Of a DNA stretch of 64,000 nt, positions 1 through 12,235 are shown piece by piece. Source of the DNA: Brachionus manjavacas (lineage: Eukaryota > Rotifera > Eurotatoria > Ploima > Brachionidae); NCBI GenBank assembly GCA_019054805.1, contig JAHQIY010000002.1, positions 7,564,001 to 7,628,000 on the forward strand. The letters run 5' to 3'. The notes under the pieces are model-generated. The model had not been told where the DNA came from. It worked only from the letters and a program-made list of their open reading frames with translations, and did no database searches. Positions within the stretch are counted from its first letter, which is position 1, and each line of letters begins with the position of its first letter. Position numbers and translations under genes: made by a program.

Positions 1-72
1 TCCATACGAGTGCCAACAAGAGAGAAAGCCTACAAAGCGACATTGATTGATTTATTTAGAATAAATATTTGA
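1..72 (+). CDS. Possible last coding exon of a gene entering from the left
   Basis: The first 72 bases read open on the plus strand and end in TGA. They encode about 23 residues starting SIRVPTREKAYKATLIDLF. Codon choice is clearly richer in G and C (gtg, cca, gcc, tac, gcg) than the AT-rich DNA that follows, which is what coding exons in this window look like. I do not recognise the peptide and no splice site can be seen, because the window starts inside it. It could be chance; an upstream sequence would settle it. Confidence 0.25.
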   Translation, partial: SIRVPTREKAYKATLIDLFRINI

Positions 73-248
73 GCAGAAAAAAAATAGTTAAAGACGACTT
101 ATTAGGTTTTTATTAAATTAGACTAGTTCGCGGTGCGACCAAAGTTCTAATTTTATTAAAATTATACCGAGCATATTTCCTCGACTAGGCATGTGCCGGG
201 TCTGAAATAAATCATAGCTTATCTTCTGCATACAATAAATCATGCTCG

Positions 249-267
249 AAAACCCGGTCCGGGTTTT
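249..267. repeat. Perfect short palindrome with GC core
   Basis: AAAACCCGG-T-CCGGGTTTT is a perfect inverted repeat with 9-bp arms around one base. It stands out in DNA that is otherwise nearly pure A/T. A further CCGGGTCTG lies upstream at about 198-206. It may be the centre of a foldback element, but no flanking target duplication is visible. Confidence 0.5.
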
Positions 268-2700
268 AAGGTACTCTAGAATTAAACATCTTTAAGTGTT
301 CTTTAAATTATAATATATTACTTCCTTTCGTATTTTAATTAGTATTTCTTATTTTTTCTTTTTTCACTCGGGCTATTATTAAACTCTGCTTTAATTCTTC
401 CAAATACCTTGCGTGATATGTGATAATTAGGCTTCTAGCGACACATAATTTTTCATTTGTGAAGACTAGTTTAACTAATAAAATTTAATTTTATAAGGAA
501 ATAAATTTTACAAGCCTCGGTGGGGCTTTTTTCAACAATGAAAAAAAGATTTTATTTATTTTTTATTATTTAATAAAAGTAATTGTTCGTGTTCATGTAA
601 TCAACCTTGCTATTCAATAGATATCGATTTATTTTCAGCATTTCGTTGAGATTTGAAAAATTTATGGAAAAATTTGTTCCCAAAAACCGCCAGTAAATAC
701 CCTCAATTAGCCTAAAGCATATTTAGATGAGTGTAGATTGCGCATTGCTTCTGAGTGCAAGTTTTGAGTTCGGAAGGAGTTTTTATAGAAAAATTATTAT
801 GTTTTTTTGTGCTATTTCAGACAGAATTTATTTTAGAGTATAAATTATTTTTAAATTTCCATGCCAAGTTTATGGTGTCACTTTTTATAGCGTGATACAG
901 ATCAGATTATTTAATTATATTATTATGAACAACACAAATATGAGGTTAGATAACATGATTATTTTTATCGATGGTTTTTTAAATTAATTGAAAACCAATA
1001 GAGCTAAAATAAATTATTTTATTAGTGTTAATATTTTTGAAATAAATCAAACAAACCTTGTAAATTCTAATATCGATTTAAGTAAAAAATAAATAAAAAA
1101 ATTAGATTTTATCCTGAGGCTAGACATAAGTTTCTTTGTCAAATTTAATCAATTTTTTTCATACATTTAATAAAAATTAATTAAATAATAGTTTATTCTT
1201 AAGAAGTTTTTTGAACAAAATTCAAGAAAAAAGTCTGTTTAAAGCGTTTCTTTATTAATGAACTAAATTTCATTAATATTTAATCTTAATAGATATTAGA
1301 TGGATTTAAGAGATTTTAATTTTCTCTTTTGTCCTTTTTTTAATTATGAACTAGCCATTTTCGGTTATTACCTTAAAAAGAATTATGAGCATACGATAAG
1401 GTGCATTTTTTGTTTATATTTATGTTTTTTTTAATTATTGAGCTGTGAATTTTATTTCATAAATTACATGATTTTTCAAAAATCATATTTTTGTATTTAT
1501 TTTTATGTTTAAAATGAATGGAATTGCTATCTTGGAGAAAATAATAAAATCCTTGTCTAATTTTCATTAAAAAAAATTAAATTTTAAGAAAATTTTTTTA
1601 AAGACCTTTTCAAAAAAAAAAAGGATCCGAAATTTTTTTATATTCAAGTGACTTCAAAAATCGTAAAAACTAATGCTGTAAATCAACATTGAATTCGAAG
1701 AAAAATATGTTACCGCTAGTGTCAGACCTTAGATTAACTTTTTATTTTTTTCATCTTATTAAATAAATCCTAATATGGTTATTATTAAAAAATATTTTAA
1801 GATCCTAATTTTTACTATGTTGCATTCAATAAATAATCTACAAATTTAAAGATTTATTTTTATTAACAACAATTTTTGAGAATTTTTTTAAAGAAAATTC
1901 AAAAGGTATATTAAAATTTTTTTTTTGAATTTTGAGAATTTTTTTAATTTAATATTGTTCATATTTTTTCCACTAAATAAGCTATAAAATAGACTAGTTT
2001 ATCTCTTTTGCTGATAATCCTTGAATGCATCGTCCAAAAACTAAGATTATTGCTTCTTTATAATCATCATTAAATAATCTACCAGAAAAAACTTAAACAT
2101 ATAACTATTATTTCTTTATTGAAGACTTTTAAGTCAGGCGCCAGTCTGTAGGCTACATATACCCGGAATTTTTTTTTCGAAATTTTTTCCGGAATTATCC
2201 TCAACTTGAAATTTAAGTCAATTAAAGTATAAAAATTAAAATTAATAACTTTTTTTTAATTATCAAATTGCGATCATATTCATTGAAAATTAAAAAGCCA
2301 TTAAAATGCATCAAGTCAGCAGAGCTACTCGCAGCTATTTTTAAAAGGGCGCTTTTTAAACGAGTTGTTAGGCGCTGGGCAAAAAAGTAGCTTCGGTCAT
2401 AAAGAGTTGTCTAAATTGAATTGAGTTAATTAAAATAAAAATTAACAGACCCATAAAAAATCATTTGAATAAATGTGATAAATCAATGTGAGCTTAGAGA
2501 AAGAAATTTTATTATCTTGTTGTTAATTAATGTAAACAAGCCGAGTATATTAAAAAGTGATGAGATTTGTTTATTCCTAATTTTTTATTGATTTTGCGGT
2601 GTTAATAAGAAAAAAGCATGAATTCGGGCAAAAATAAATAATTTTATTAAATATTCAATTAATTTTTAATAATTCTTTATTTGCTAATGTCATGTGTCCA

Positions 2701-2730
2701 TGTGTTTGTGTGTGTGTGTGTGTGTGTGTG
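2701..2730. repeat. (GT)n microsatellite
   Basis: Thirty bases of almost pure TG dinucleotide repeat, with one TTTG interruption near the left end. It is followed by a short GGTAGATGGATGG purine-rich tail. It is ordinary simple-sequence DNA in a gene-free stretch. Confidence 0.95.
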
Positions 2731-5700
2731 GGTAGATGGATGGAGTAGACTGTTTTAATGGATCCGAGATGCTTTTAAGCTCTGAAAATAATTTTAGCAT
2801 TTCAAGCTAATTTGTATTTTGATAACCATTAGTTTTAAGATAATTTAGTTGGGTTTAGTTTACTTGTAATTCATGATGAAAAGCGAATTAGAAGAATCAT
2901 TTCTGGAAAGATAAATAAATAACTATTGAGAACAAAATTAAATTTTCGGTCAATTAAATCCTTTAAATCGAATGAGTTTTGAAGTTTGCTTTGGATCAAG
3001 TGAGTCAGACTAATTAAAATTTAATTCAAATTCTTACAAGATCTTACTAGTTTGATAAAGACTGGCATCTTGCTGAGCAAGCGTTTCAGATCTCAGAAAA
3101 GATAAGATATTGGATTACATTTACCGCAGCGGGCTCCCTTTTGTTGGCTGCATGTCGTGGGATTTATGAGCTTATATAATTGATGCCAGTGCAAAGTGCT
3201 ATTGATCTATTCAGATCGATTTTTTGATTACATTTCAAAATAGATTAAAAATTTGATAGATTTGATTGAGCTTGCAAATAGTTGCAAAAACAATAGAGTT
3301 GGATTTCAGGACGATTAAATGTTTAAATTATTAATAAACTAGGGCCCATCTTAAATGACTAGTACAGCTGGCCAGCTAGCAAAATTTAGAAGATAATTAC
3401 TAGAATTAATCTCAAGAAATTGTTTTTCTTTTTTTATTTATTTAACAAATTCAAACATTGGGCAGATGGCTGCCAAAATACACTGCACTCATTGTGCAAC
3501 CAGTTGACAAAATAGTTGAGTCTGAGCGATAAACGCATGATTTATGATATGTTTATTGTGTTTGTTTATTTTTGCACGGTCTTAATAGCAAAAATAATTA
3601 AAATGTAATTAAAAAAATTTTTTTTCGTACTCGATGATTTAAGAAAAACAGCCAGAGTTAATGATTTTGTACAGTTTTCTCAATGGTATAAAATCGTGGT
3701 TAAAATTGAATCAGCAATTTTAAGTCTGTTGAGAAATATTTAATTAAATAATTAGTTAAATGGTTGCCAGGAATTGAGTTCACTCGACCAGAAGACAATT
3801 CAATCGAAAATCAGCAATTTTGGTTTTGTGGCGTGTTTAGAAAGTATTAAATAAGCAGATATATCCATGGCTCCTTAGAGACTAATGAACGTTGCATAAC
3901 CAGTTCGAATTAAATCCTACAAATTCAACTAGATCTTTTGTAGAGATAGTTTAAAATTTCAACACGGTCAATTAAAAAATTAAATTTCATTTATTTTAAA
4001 AAGTGAATTTTACCAAAATCTTTATAATCTTTAGATTAATTAATTGTAGACAGAGTAGTACTAAATGTAAATTTGAGTCAAAAATTCAAAAGGCTAGAAG
4101 TAGTTAATCATTGTGTCAAAAAAATGTGAATTTTTTTCAATAAGTCCAAATGAATTATTTTTTTTAAAATCGGAAAATACACAATTTTTTTGATTAGATA
4201 AAATTCGAATATTTTTATTTCGAAAAATTTGATCCCCTGATCCAAATATTAATTATTTAATCAAAAATCAGTAATTCAAACTTTTGTTTAAAAATAGAAT
4301 TTATTAAATTTTAAATCTTTAAAAGTATGCTATTGTCAGGTAATTTTACTCAGATTTGTCAAAATAATGAAAATATGTATAACCTTTGTTGAAAATATAG
4401 TATTATTATTTCTTTGGTACCCTAAATTAAGGGGGCCAAGTGTAATAGGTAGTTTTGAGAGAAATTCAAAACTACCATATCGCTTTTAACCTTCTCTTTC
4501 TCATTCTGATCTTTCGAAAGCTTTCTTTATATAATTTTAATTCATTATTAATTACTTGGTTTTTAAAGTTAAGTTTTGTGTTCAAGGAATTATTTAAAAA
4601 GCCTAATAAAACGAATAGAAGTTTTTTTTTCCACAAAATTACCCCCAGAATCAATAGAGTAAATAAAATTTTGTAGAAATTTTAATAATGCTAAATTTAA
4701 TATATGCTTTAGGATTTATAAAAGGTGGAATGATTTAATTCTTAATTAATAAAATAATGACATATTTTTACACATTTAATTTTTTTTACATAAAATAATG
4801 AGGTGAATTATTTTTTCTCTTAAAAAAAATTTTTGGACGATATTTTTATAATTTGTTTAATAAAAGATCATAACATTCACTTTTTAAGTCAGGTTATATG
4901 GTTTCTGATGATGTACTTCATTCACTTGAAAACTAATGTTCTAGCTAAATGGGAGAAGAAATTTTTATATTGATTTTTTGGTCAGAAATCTATTTTGTAT
5001 TCTTCCATCTAAATTGAAGAATTTATTGCATTATTTTTGTCCATTTTTTTTATCCTTATCTTATTTCCTTATTTCCGCTTCAGATAGCTTTTTAAGTCTA
5101 TTGTATCATTTATTTAATACCATAAATTCAAAAGATAAAAATCAAATTTCAAATAATGTATTTTCAGAATTTCAATCTCTGCAAATATTTTATAATCAAA
5201 TTTAATTTGAATTTTCGCAACACCAAAAAACCATCAAAGATTACCCTTATTTCTGTTCAAAAATACACTAAAAGGATAAAATTATGTACAAAGTTGTTAA
5301 GAAATTATTTTTTAGCTTTAGAGAAAAACATTTAAAACATCGTTTAAAAAGAAAAAAAATTGAAGCTCATTAGATCTATTAATAAAATAAAGATTGAAAC
5401 TAATTTTAAAGGATGAAGGAAAAAATTAAATCATTTATTTTTTTTTGTATAAATCACTTAGAAATAAAGAAAAAAATCAAAAAAGAAAATCATTTGTTAT
5501 TTAATATTTTCAACAAATAACCAATTAATTTTTTTAAGATAGACTTTAATTTGAAAATTAAATTTAAAATTTGTATTTAAAATATTCATAAGAATTCACT
5601 GTTAAAACATTTCACGTTCATTTTTTGTTAAAGTATGATGCATTACTATTCAAGGGAATTGTTGACTTTATTTCATATCATTATCTTTTTTTTAAATTAT

Positions 5701-5840
5701 CTTTTTTCTTATTTTAATGAAAAAAGTGTAAAATGAAAATTAATTTTTTCCTAAATGTTACCTAATTCTATACATTGTAGTGTGACAGAAGGTTTAAACA
5801 AAGGCTAAAGCTATTCGATCAAACTCGGCGGAGACCCAAA

Positions 5841-5932
5841 ATTATTTATTAAAAAAAAGGTTTAAAAATTTATTTTATTAAAAAAAAAAGGTTTTAAAAA
5901 TTTATTTTATTAAAAAAAAATTAAAAAAAAAA
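5841..5932. repeat. Short tandem repeat, AT-rich unit of about 31-33 bp
   Basis: A unit of the form ATTTATT(TT)ATTAAAAAAAAGG followed by TTTAAAA occurs at least twice in a row and then degrades into an A-rich tail. Copies differ mainly in A-run length. No gene is nearby, and its origin by replication slippage is likely. Confidence 0.7.
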
Positions 5933-7096
5933 GAAGGATTATTTTAGTTAAGTTATATGAAACATAATGCGCTCCTCTAGAGCAGACCGCACATGCCCAC
6001 ACTATGCACTTAAGATATAATACTTTCAATTGATTAGATGATAGAAATCTTAGAATTATTTGATATTAAGTTAGCCATAAAATAAAAAAGTATCGGATTT
6101 CACTTAGAAATTGTCTGAAAAAAAATTTTAGATAAACAAAATTAATCTAATTTAAATTTTTTTTTGCTGAGATAGGTAGAATAATTATTTTTAATTTAAC
6201 TTTGAAACGAATTAAATACCAAGCTGAGATTGGATTTAATCGGATGACAAAGGGTGGCTATGCAGAAATTGCGATGGCTACGGTTTTTCATGTTTATTTT
6301 GAATATTAATCCAGATTAAAAAAAGATAATGATCGATATCAAAACCGGGATAATCGATCAAACAATTTAGAAGAAATAAATGTCAGATTAAATTCTCAAA
6401 AAACAGCTAAATCATTAGTTCAGACTAATTTAGGAATTTTGAAAGAAAACTTAAACTTAAATGATCAATTTAAAGAAGCCGCATAAGGCAAGCTTGACAA
6501 TAGGTGGTCCGATTTACGTGAGAGCGTGCTCGGTGTATTTTTCGATTAGTCGATTTCTGCTAATTACTTTTAATAAATAAGTGACTTGTTAAAAAAAATT
6601 GTAACTTTAAGTGTTTGGAAAAAAAATTGTATTACTTCTATTTTTAGCAAATAATTTATTTTTGAAATTATTTTTTTAAAATAAAATAAAAGCTTTTTTA
6701 ATGATGAATAAAAAGCAGGAAATGCGAAAATATCGGTGATAATATTTGGCCTAAAATGAACAAGAAATATTTTGTTACGTAAAACAACAGCATTTTGATA
6801 AAAGATTAATTTTTATTAAAAAATATCCTCTCATTTGCCTGAATGGTATTCTTTGTTTGATTGACAGAAAATTCGATTCTGCGTATTCTGTTCCCCCAAG
6901 GCATTTTCTAGACTTGACAAAAATTATCTGATCGTTAAAATTGACTCTCAAATCAAATAGTTAATATTTGACATTATTTACTCTTTGTTTAATGGCAAAT
7001 AAATCCGTTTATTTAAATTTTATTCAAATAATGTTTAAATCTTTTCTAAAATTAATTAAAAAAAAATCTATTTAGATTGTCAAATTTTTTGGTTAA

Positions 7097-8178
7097 ATGG
7101 CTCTAGTGTACACAATAATTTTAGGTTTTTTGATTAGCAAACTCGAGTGCTACGAAGACTTGTCACTTTTTTCAGGTAATTTTTCATATTTTACTTTTAT
7201 AATATAAATTTAATATTAAAAAAATAAAAAAGACTTTGAAACTCCGCGGATGATTACCGAAAATGCAAATATTACAGCTTATATGGGCGAGACAATTCAT
7301 TTGCCGTGTCAAGTGGCCAATCTCGGCAATAGACACGTGAACTGGCTTCGCCTCAAGCATGGCATTCCTTTGACCCTAACAGTTGGCTATCATCAGTTCT
7401 CGCGGAACATGCGATACAGGGTAATCCGAGTAAGTGATCCGGCAAGTGTGGAATCGTGGAATTTCGAGATCAGAAAAGTCAGCTATGAAGACCAAGGTCT
7501 TTACCAATGCTATATTAAACTAAACTCGAAGGAAAAAATCAAGGCTAATGTAAATCTCATTGTGAAACACATCAATGGTATTTGTTTTTTATTTTTTGAA
7601 AATTAAAATTTTAAGATTTTCATTATTTTAAATTTATTAAGAAAAAAATGTGGAAAATTCAATGTCAAAAAATAGTAAGAATTTTTAATGATTTAAATAA
7701 AGAGTGATCATTTATGTTTTGGATTTAGTTGCTCGTTCGGAAAGATTGAGTGCAGACGCTCTGGAAAAAATTGACGTTCTGCCAAATAGCTGGATTAAAT
7801 TGCGCTGTAACGCCACTGGCCTTGTATCTCTAAAATCTGACATAAACAGCCGCTCCAGTTTTGGTCTTCAATGGTTCAAAGGTATTTTATTTTGTTCAAT
7901 AAAATTTAGTTGATTTAAATGAAAATTTATTTGAAGATGATTTTCCGATAGAACAAGATTTGAGAAGGCTAAAAAAATGGGTGTCATCCTATGACAATTC
8001 TGATTATATGGAGCTGGAGCTTTACGCAGTTGAGCCCAATGATTCTGGCGTTTATCAGTGCAGAAAAGATAAGACCATACTAAAGAATGTTTTTTTACAA
8101 ATTTCCACTAGTGTCAGCTCAATAAAAATTGGTTCATTTTTCATACAAACTTTAATGCTGCTCACATTTTTTATCTAA
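7097..8178 (+). CDS. Two-Ig-domain cell-surface protein (lachesin/DIP/dpr-like IgSF), four exons
   Basis: Exons 7097-7175, 7233-7577, 7729-7881 and 7952-8178 join in frame with GT-AG introns of 57, 151 and 70 nt, giving 267 residues. Residues 1-18 are a hydrophobic signal peptide. The first Ig domain (about 35-137) shows C52, W64 and the DxGxYxC motif D113-C119. The spacing of WLR, LTVG and RYR resembles the invertebrate lachesin/DIP/dpr group. The second Ig domain (about 155-245) shows C168, W190 and D223-C229. The last 14 residues are hydrophobic with no cytoplasmic tail, which suggests a GPI-anchor signal rather than a transmembrane receptor. In this family such proteins mediate cell adhesion and neuronal recognition at the outer membrane face. 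All three introns are phase 1, the usual phase for Ig-domain exons. The start was chosen because only this ATG supplies a signal peptide in frame. The exact subfamily is uncertain. Confidence 0.87.
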
Positions 8179-10783
8179 TTTAAAGCAACGAATTCGAAAA
8201 GCCTTTTAAAAATAATTTAGTTTACTTCTCAGGGTATCGTGTTTAAAATGTTATCTTTTTTAATAATTGTTTAATCAAAAGACTTATGTTAAAGGTTAAT
8301 TTTTTTTATTTATCTTATTTATACCGATAGCGATAAATTTGAATAAAAATAAAATTTAAATAAAGATTGATTTTTTTTTTAAATTACAGTATTGTACAAA
8401 CATAAAATTGTCATTAAATTAAAACCGCATAAATTTTAGATAAAGAATATTTGTTTTTATAGATTTTGCTGACCTTCGTGTAGAATTTTGTTTATCAATT
8501 AAGAAAATTAGTGATTAATGCTCGAGTTAAATTTATTGATAATTTGAAGTTTGATTCAAGCCAAAATAAATAATATTTAAAAAACAGTTGTGATAATTTT
8601 GTTTTAATTAAAGCATGTCTCAGTTAGAATTCAGTCGAGCTGTAACTGATTTGAGATCTTTACATTTTAATTTCGAGATTTTTTTTCCTGATTAACTATT
8701 ATTCAAAATAGGTATTTAATAATCAATTATTTAGAATATAAAAATAATTAAAAAATTCTTTTACTTTTTTTTAACTCTTCTTATTCTCTTTAACAAAATT
8801 TTTCATTTTAGAAAAATATTTTACAAGAAAACAATTTTTCTTCTAGTTTTAAAAGTTACTTTTTAAATAATTCTTTTAAGGATAAAAACAAAAAATTTTT
8901 ATTTTCCATTCCTTATCTGTTCCTTTTCCTTTTATTCGGGAAGAGGATAAGATAACGAAAGGAAATGAATTGGCAAATGGCACAGATTAAATTTATTTGG
9001 ATTTTTTCATTTTTTAATTATAGACCTTATTTTAGATCATGAATACAAAAGATTAAATTTATATTTTAAAATTTAGTTAAATTATGTGATCAATTCAATA
9101 TTTTTTTTTTGCAGATTAAATGCTATAATACAAAGTTTAAAATTTCCAAATAAATTCCTTAATCAACCAAATCCTAAATTAAAAATTAGTAATCTTTTAA
9201 AGTAATCAATTTTAAAGCCAAATACTTTTTGTTTATTTTTATTTATTTTATCATTCAAAAAACACCACTTAGTTGATTTTAAAAAAATTGGAAAAATCAA
9301 TTAATTCTTCATTTAATATATTTCAAGTCATAAAAATGATGAAAATATTTTTATTGATCAGATTGAATAAAATTAAAGTTTTAATTTTTAAATCAAAAAA
9401 AAAAATAAAAAAAAATTAATTTCGACCTTGAGAAAATATTCTTTTTTTTAGGCTAATTGCAAAAATAAAATTTTAAACAAATTAACTTGATCAAACAAAT
9501 ATTTACATTTTAATCATTTATTTTATTAATGAAGATCAAATATTTTAGTTAATTATCAACAAAAAATGATCAAATGGCTAGAAATGCTTACAAAAGACTT
9601 TTTTAAGCTTTTCAAAACAAAGATTATTGAATGGTTACTAGTGCCAAAGTTGGTGTGAATTCTGTTATATTGTCACAGCTCGATTAGAAATTTTTCAAGC
9701 CGCAGTTATTTCGACGACCAGTGAATGGGGAATTTTTTAAGCCAAATCTTCTTTAAAAGTAAAATATTTTAGCTTTCAATTTTTGAACTTTAACCAGTAA
9801 TTAATAGTATCAATCATTTAAATCCATTCTTACTTTTGCTTAAAGTTAAATAGAGCGATAAGTTAACAAAAAAAGCGAATTTGTCAGAAAAAAAATTCTT
9901 GAGGGAATTTTGTTATTCGGATTCAAATATCTTTCTTAGCAGAAATAATTACAAATTAATAGATTGAAATATTATCATACAAAAATTATTAGTAGACCCG
10001 TGAGGATAATTTTAACTAATTAGTGGTTTGTAACACTAGTTTTTTTTTAGTCAAATAAATAGACTCATATTTTGAGTAAGAGCAAATTATTTTTTTTCAA
10101 TGATTTTTTAAAAAAACTAAAAGAAACATTAATTGAAAAATACCAAAATCGTTTTTTTGTAATTATTGTAAATAATAGAAAAAAATTAATCAGGATCACC
10201 TAGGAATCCCGCTGGTCCACAAAATCCTCCATAAAGTCACAGACTGGTTTAAATTTAGATTCATGTGTTCAATCTGCAGCGAAATCATCAGCTTCTGCTA
10301 GACACCTAGGAGGGAATTGCTAATGTTGGTAGAATTAATTATATTCTGGAACATATTTTTCAACCATATCAATGAAGAAAAAATTGATTTTTTTTTAAAA
10401 AAAGAGTTAATCTAATTTATAAGTATGGTCCTATGAATTATAATCAGTTTTTATAAAAAAATGGGAATTTAATGGACCAGCTTAGTTTGTTGTTGATACT
10501 GGTAAACTTTTTTCTTGCAAATTTTTGTATTATGAAGCAAAAAAAAAATTTGAATATTTTGTCGGTATCTTTTATCAATAAATAAAAGTTTGAATTTTTT
10601 TTTATTTAAGTTCTTGTTTAATTTCTATTTCATAAATGCTTTTACTAAATTTTTAGATAATTTCAATTTAGTGTAAAATTTATCATCGACAATTTAAATA
10701 TCATGAAAAATGTTGAAAGTTTGGTACCATTTATCTGACATGTAGCGTAGTTTTTTTGGTGCAGCTTTCCTCATTAATTAATC
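8179..10783. other. Intergenic AT-rich stretch
   Basis: No gene is visible. AATAAA-type poly(A) signals for the Ig gene occur near 8340. A slightly GC-richer island at about 10,190-10,330 carries two CACCTAGGA-like blocks, but I cannot assign it. Confidence 0.6.
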
Positions 10784-11586
10784 TTGTGTGGAAGCCATCT
10801 ACACCAGTTCCAGTTCCACAAGATTGTACTTGGACCACTTCTCTTCGTAATTTATATTACTGATCTCGCGGAAGTCTGTGGATCAATATGTAAATTATGT
10901 GCTGATGAAACTCAACTTGATCGCGAAGAGAATATAATAAAACCTCAACAGGACCTTGATGAACTTCATAGATGGGCTGTCTGTTGGAAATTGGGATTTA
11001 ATATAGGAAAATGTGTTGTAATTTCTGAACAGCTGGTTAATTTTGTTTTCAAACATTTTTTTAGGCCACATCTAGAATTTGCAGTTGGGGCCTTTGCAGT
11101 GGAAACCCTTAGCGAAGAAATGATATTGATATACTTGAAAGCGTTTAGCGAAAATTCTCCAAATTGGACCCGGGTCTCATTTTGAAACATGGTTATAGTC
11201 AAGTTCATTCGATTAATGGCCATCAACTTTTGGCCTAAAATGCCTTAAACTGCCCAGCAGAACAAACAAGACGAGGCCAATTGACACTGCAAAGAGAACT
11301 CATCAAAAACTGTGACGCAAGACATCACTTTTTTTCAAAAAGAACTAGTGGATATTGGAATTCACTTGAAAAATTAACCAGGTATACCACTGATACAAAA
11401 AGTTTAAAAATCAATTGGATGTTTTACGGATTTTTATTTTACTCAGTTTAAAATAACTTTTTCTTACCTCTCAGTTTAATACTGTCAAGTAAAAAAGTCA
11501 CAGGCTGTCAAAGCAGGGCGTTTACTAGCGCTACTGCTCGGGATTCATTTTATCCCCTACAGCATTTTTACTACTACTGCTACTAC
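10784..11586 (+). pseudogene. LINE (non-LTR retrotransposon) 3' remnant with (TAC)n tail
   Basis: The first half reads GPLLFVIYITDL, the reverse-transcriptase block before the catalytic YADD-type box. Here that box has become CADE, so a metal-binding Asp is lost. The block from about 11,265 to 11,451 reads QRELIKNCDARHHFF and GYWNSLEKL. This is the typical C-terminal end of CR1-like LINE ORF2 proteins (conserved DxRxxFF...WNSL), and it is in a different frame from the RT part. The copy ends in a TAC-rich microsatellite at 11,569-11,586, as CR1-like elements often do. It is a 5'-truncated, internally deleted, dead copy. A second LINE end with the same tail type lies at 15,285-15,514. Confidence 0.75.
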
Positions 11587-12235
11587 TAAAATTGATTAAT
11601 TAAAACATTTTTTGGAAAAACAAAATTGAAAAAATTGAAAAAATGCAAAAGAAGTAAAATTGAAGGATCGAAAAAAACCCGTCCGACATTTGGATTTTTA
11701 AATATGAATTTATTTACTTGTACAAAACTAATGTAACTGTTGTTAAAAAATGTCTTTTTTCATTCTTTTAAAAAAAAAGAATTCATCTCTACATTTGGAT
11801 ATTTAAAAGTTGTAAAATTTGCGAAAAAATCTAATTTCTTTACTGAAAATTAAAAAATTCATAAATTTATTTTATAAAAATTAACTAATAAATTAATGAT
11901 TTAAGTTTAAATTAAAGCTTATGAATTTTTATTCAATATATTCGACTTTAGTGCCGAAAAATGATTTTAGCTTTCTAGAAAACTTTGATCCGGAAGATTT
12001 TATCATGATTGAATCAAACAATTTTATTTTTCCAAGCTAAACATTGAAAAGTAAAAAATCCAATTTTTTTTATTTATAATAATGTTGAAATATGTTGATA
12101 ATTGCAGTCTAGTTGAATAGCTTTTTTCAAAATTTTGTGAAATTTATTATTAAAAGATAAAATAATTCATCCCAAGTGCAATTGCGTTTATTTTTAATAA
12201 ATTTGCTTTTTCTAATTATTTAATAGAATAAAAAA
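11587..12235. other. Intergenic region upstream of the carotenoid oxygenase
   Basis: AT-rich and without genes. Immediately before the oxygenase ATG a pyrimidine-rich tract ends in TTTAATAG at 12,226, ten bases upstream of the start codon. That looks like a 3' splice site, so a 5'-UTR intron or spliced-leader acceptor is possible here. Confidence 0.45.

Larger units (their letters stand above)
73..7096. other. AT-rich gene-free stretch
   Basis: About 7 kb with no supported gene. It is dominated by A/T runs. The only long open frames (4455-4676 and 4978-5205) are AT-rich strings of Phe, Leu, Asn and Lys with no motif and overlap open frames on the other strand, so I treat them as chance. Somewhat GC-richer islands occur near 3060-3200 and 6230-6560, without a readable gene. 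The stretch holds a GT microsatellite, a 32-bp-type tandem repeat and a perfect GC-core palindrome, listed separately. Confidence 0.6.

Noticed and set aside
505-532. AAGCC...GGGCTTTTTT as a Rho-independent terminator
   Set aside because: It looks like a bacterial terminator, but the window is eukaryotic and no gene ends there; a five-base stem is expected by chance.
4455-5205. Open frames of 60-75 codons on both strands
   Set aside because: They are low-complexity Phe/Leu/Lys/Asn strings in AT-rich DNA, overlap each other antisense, and show no motif or splice context.
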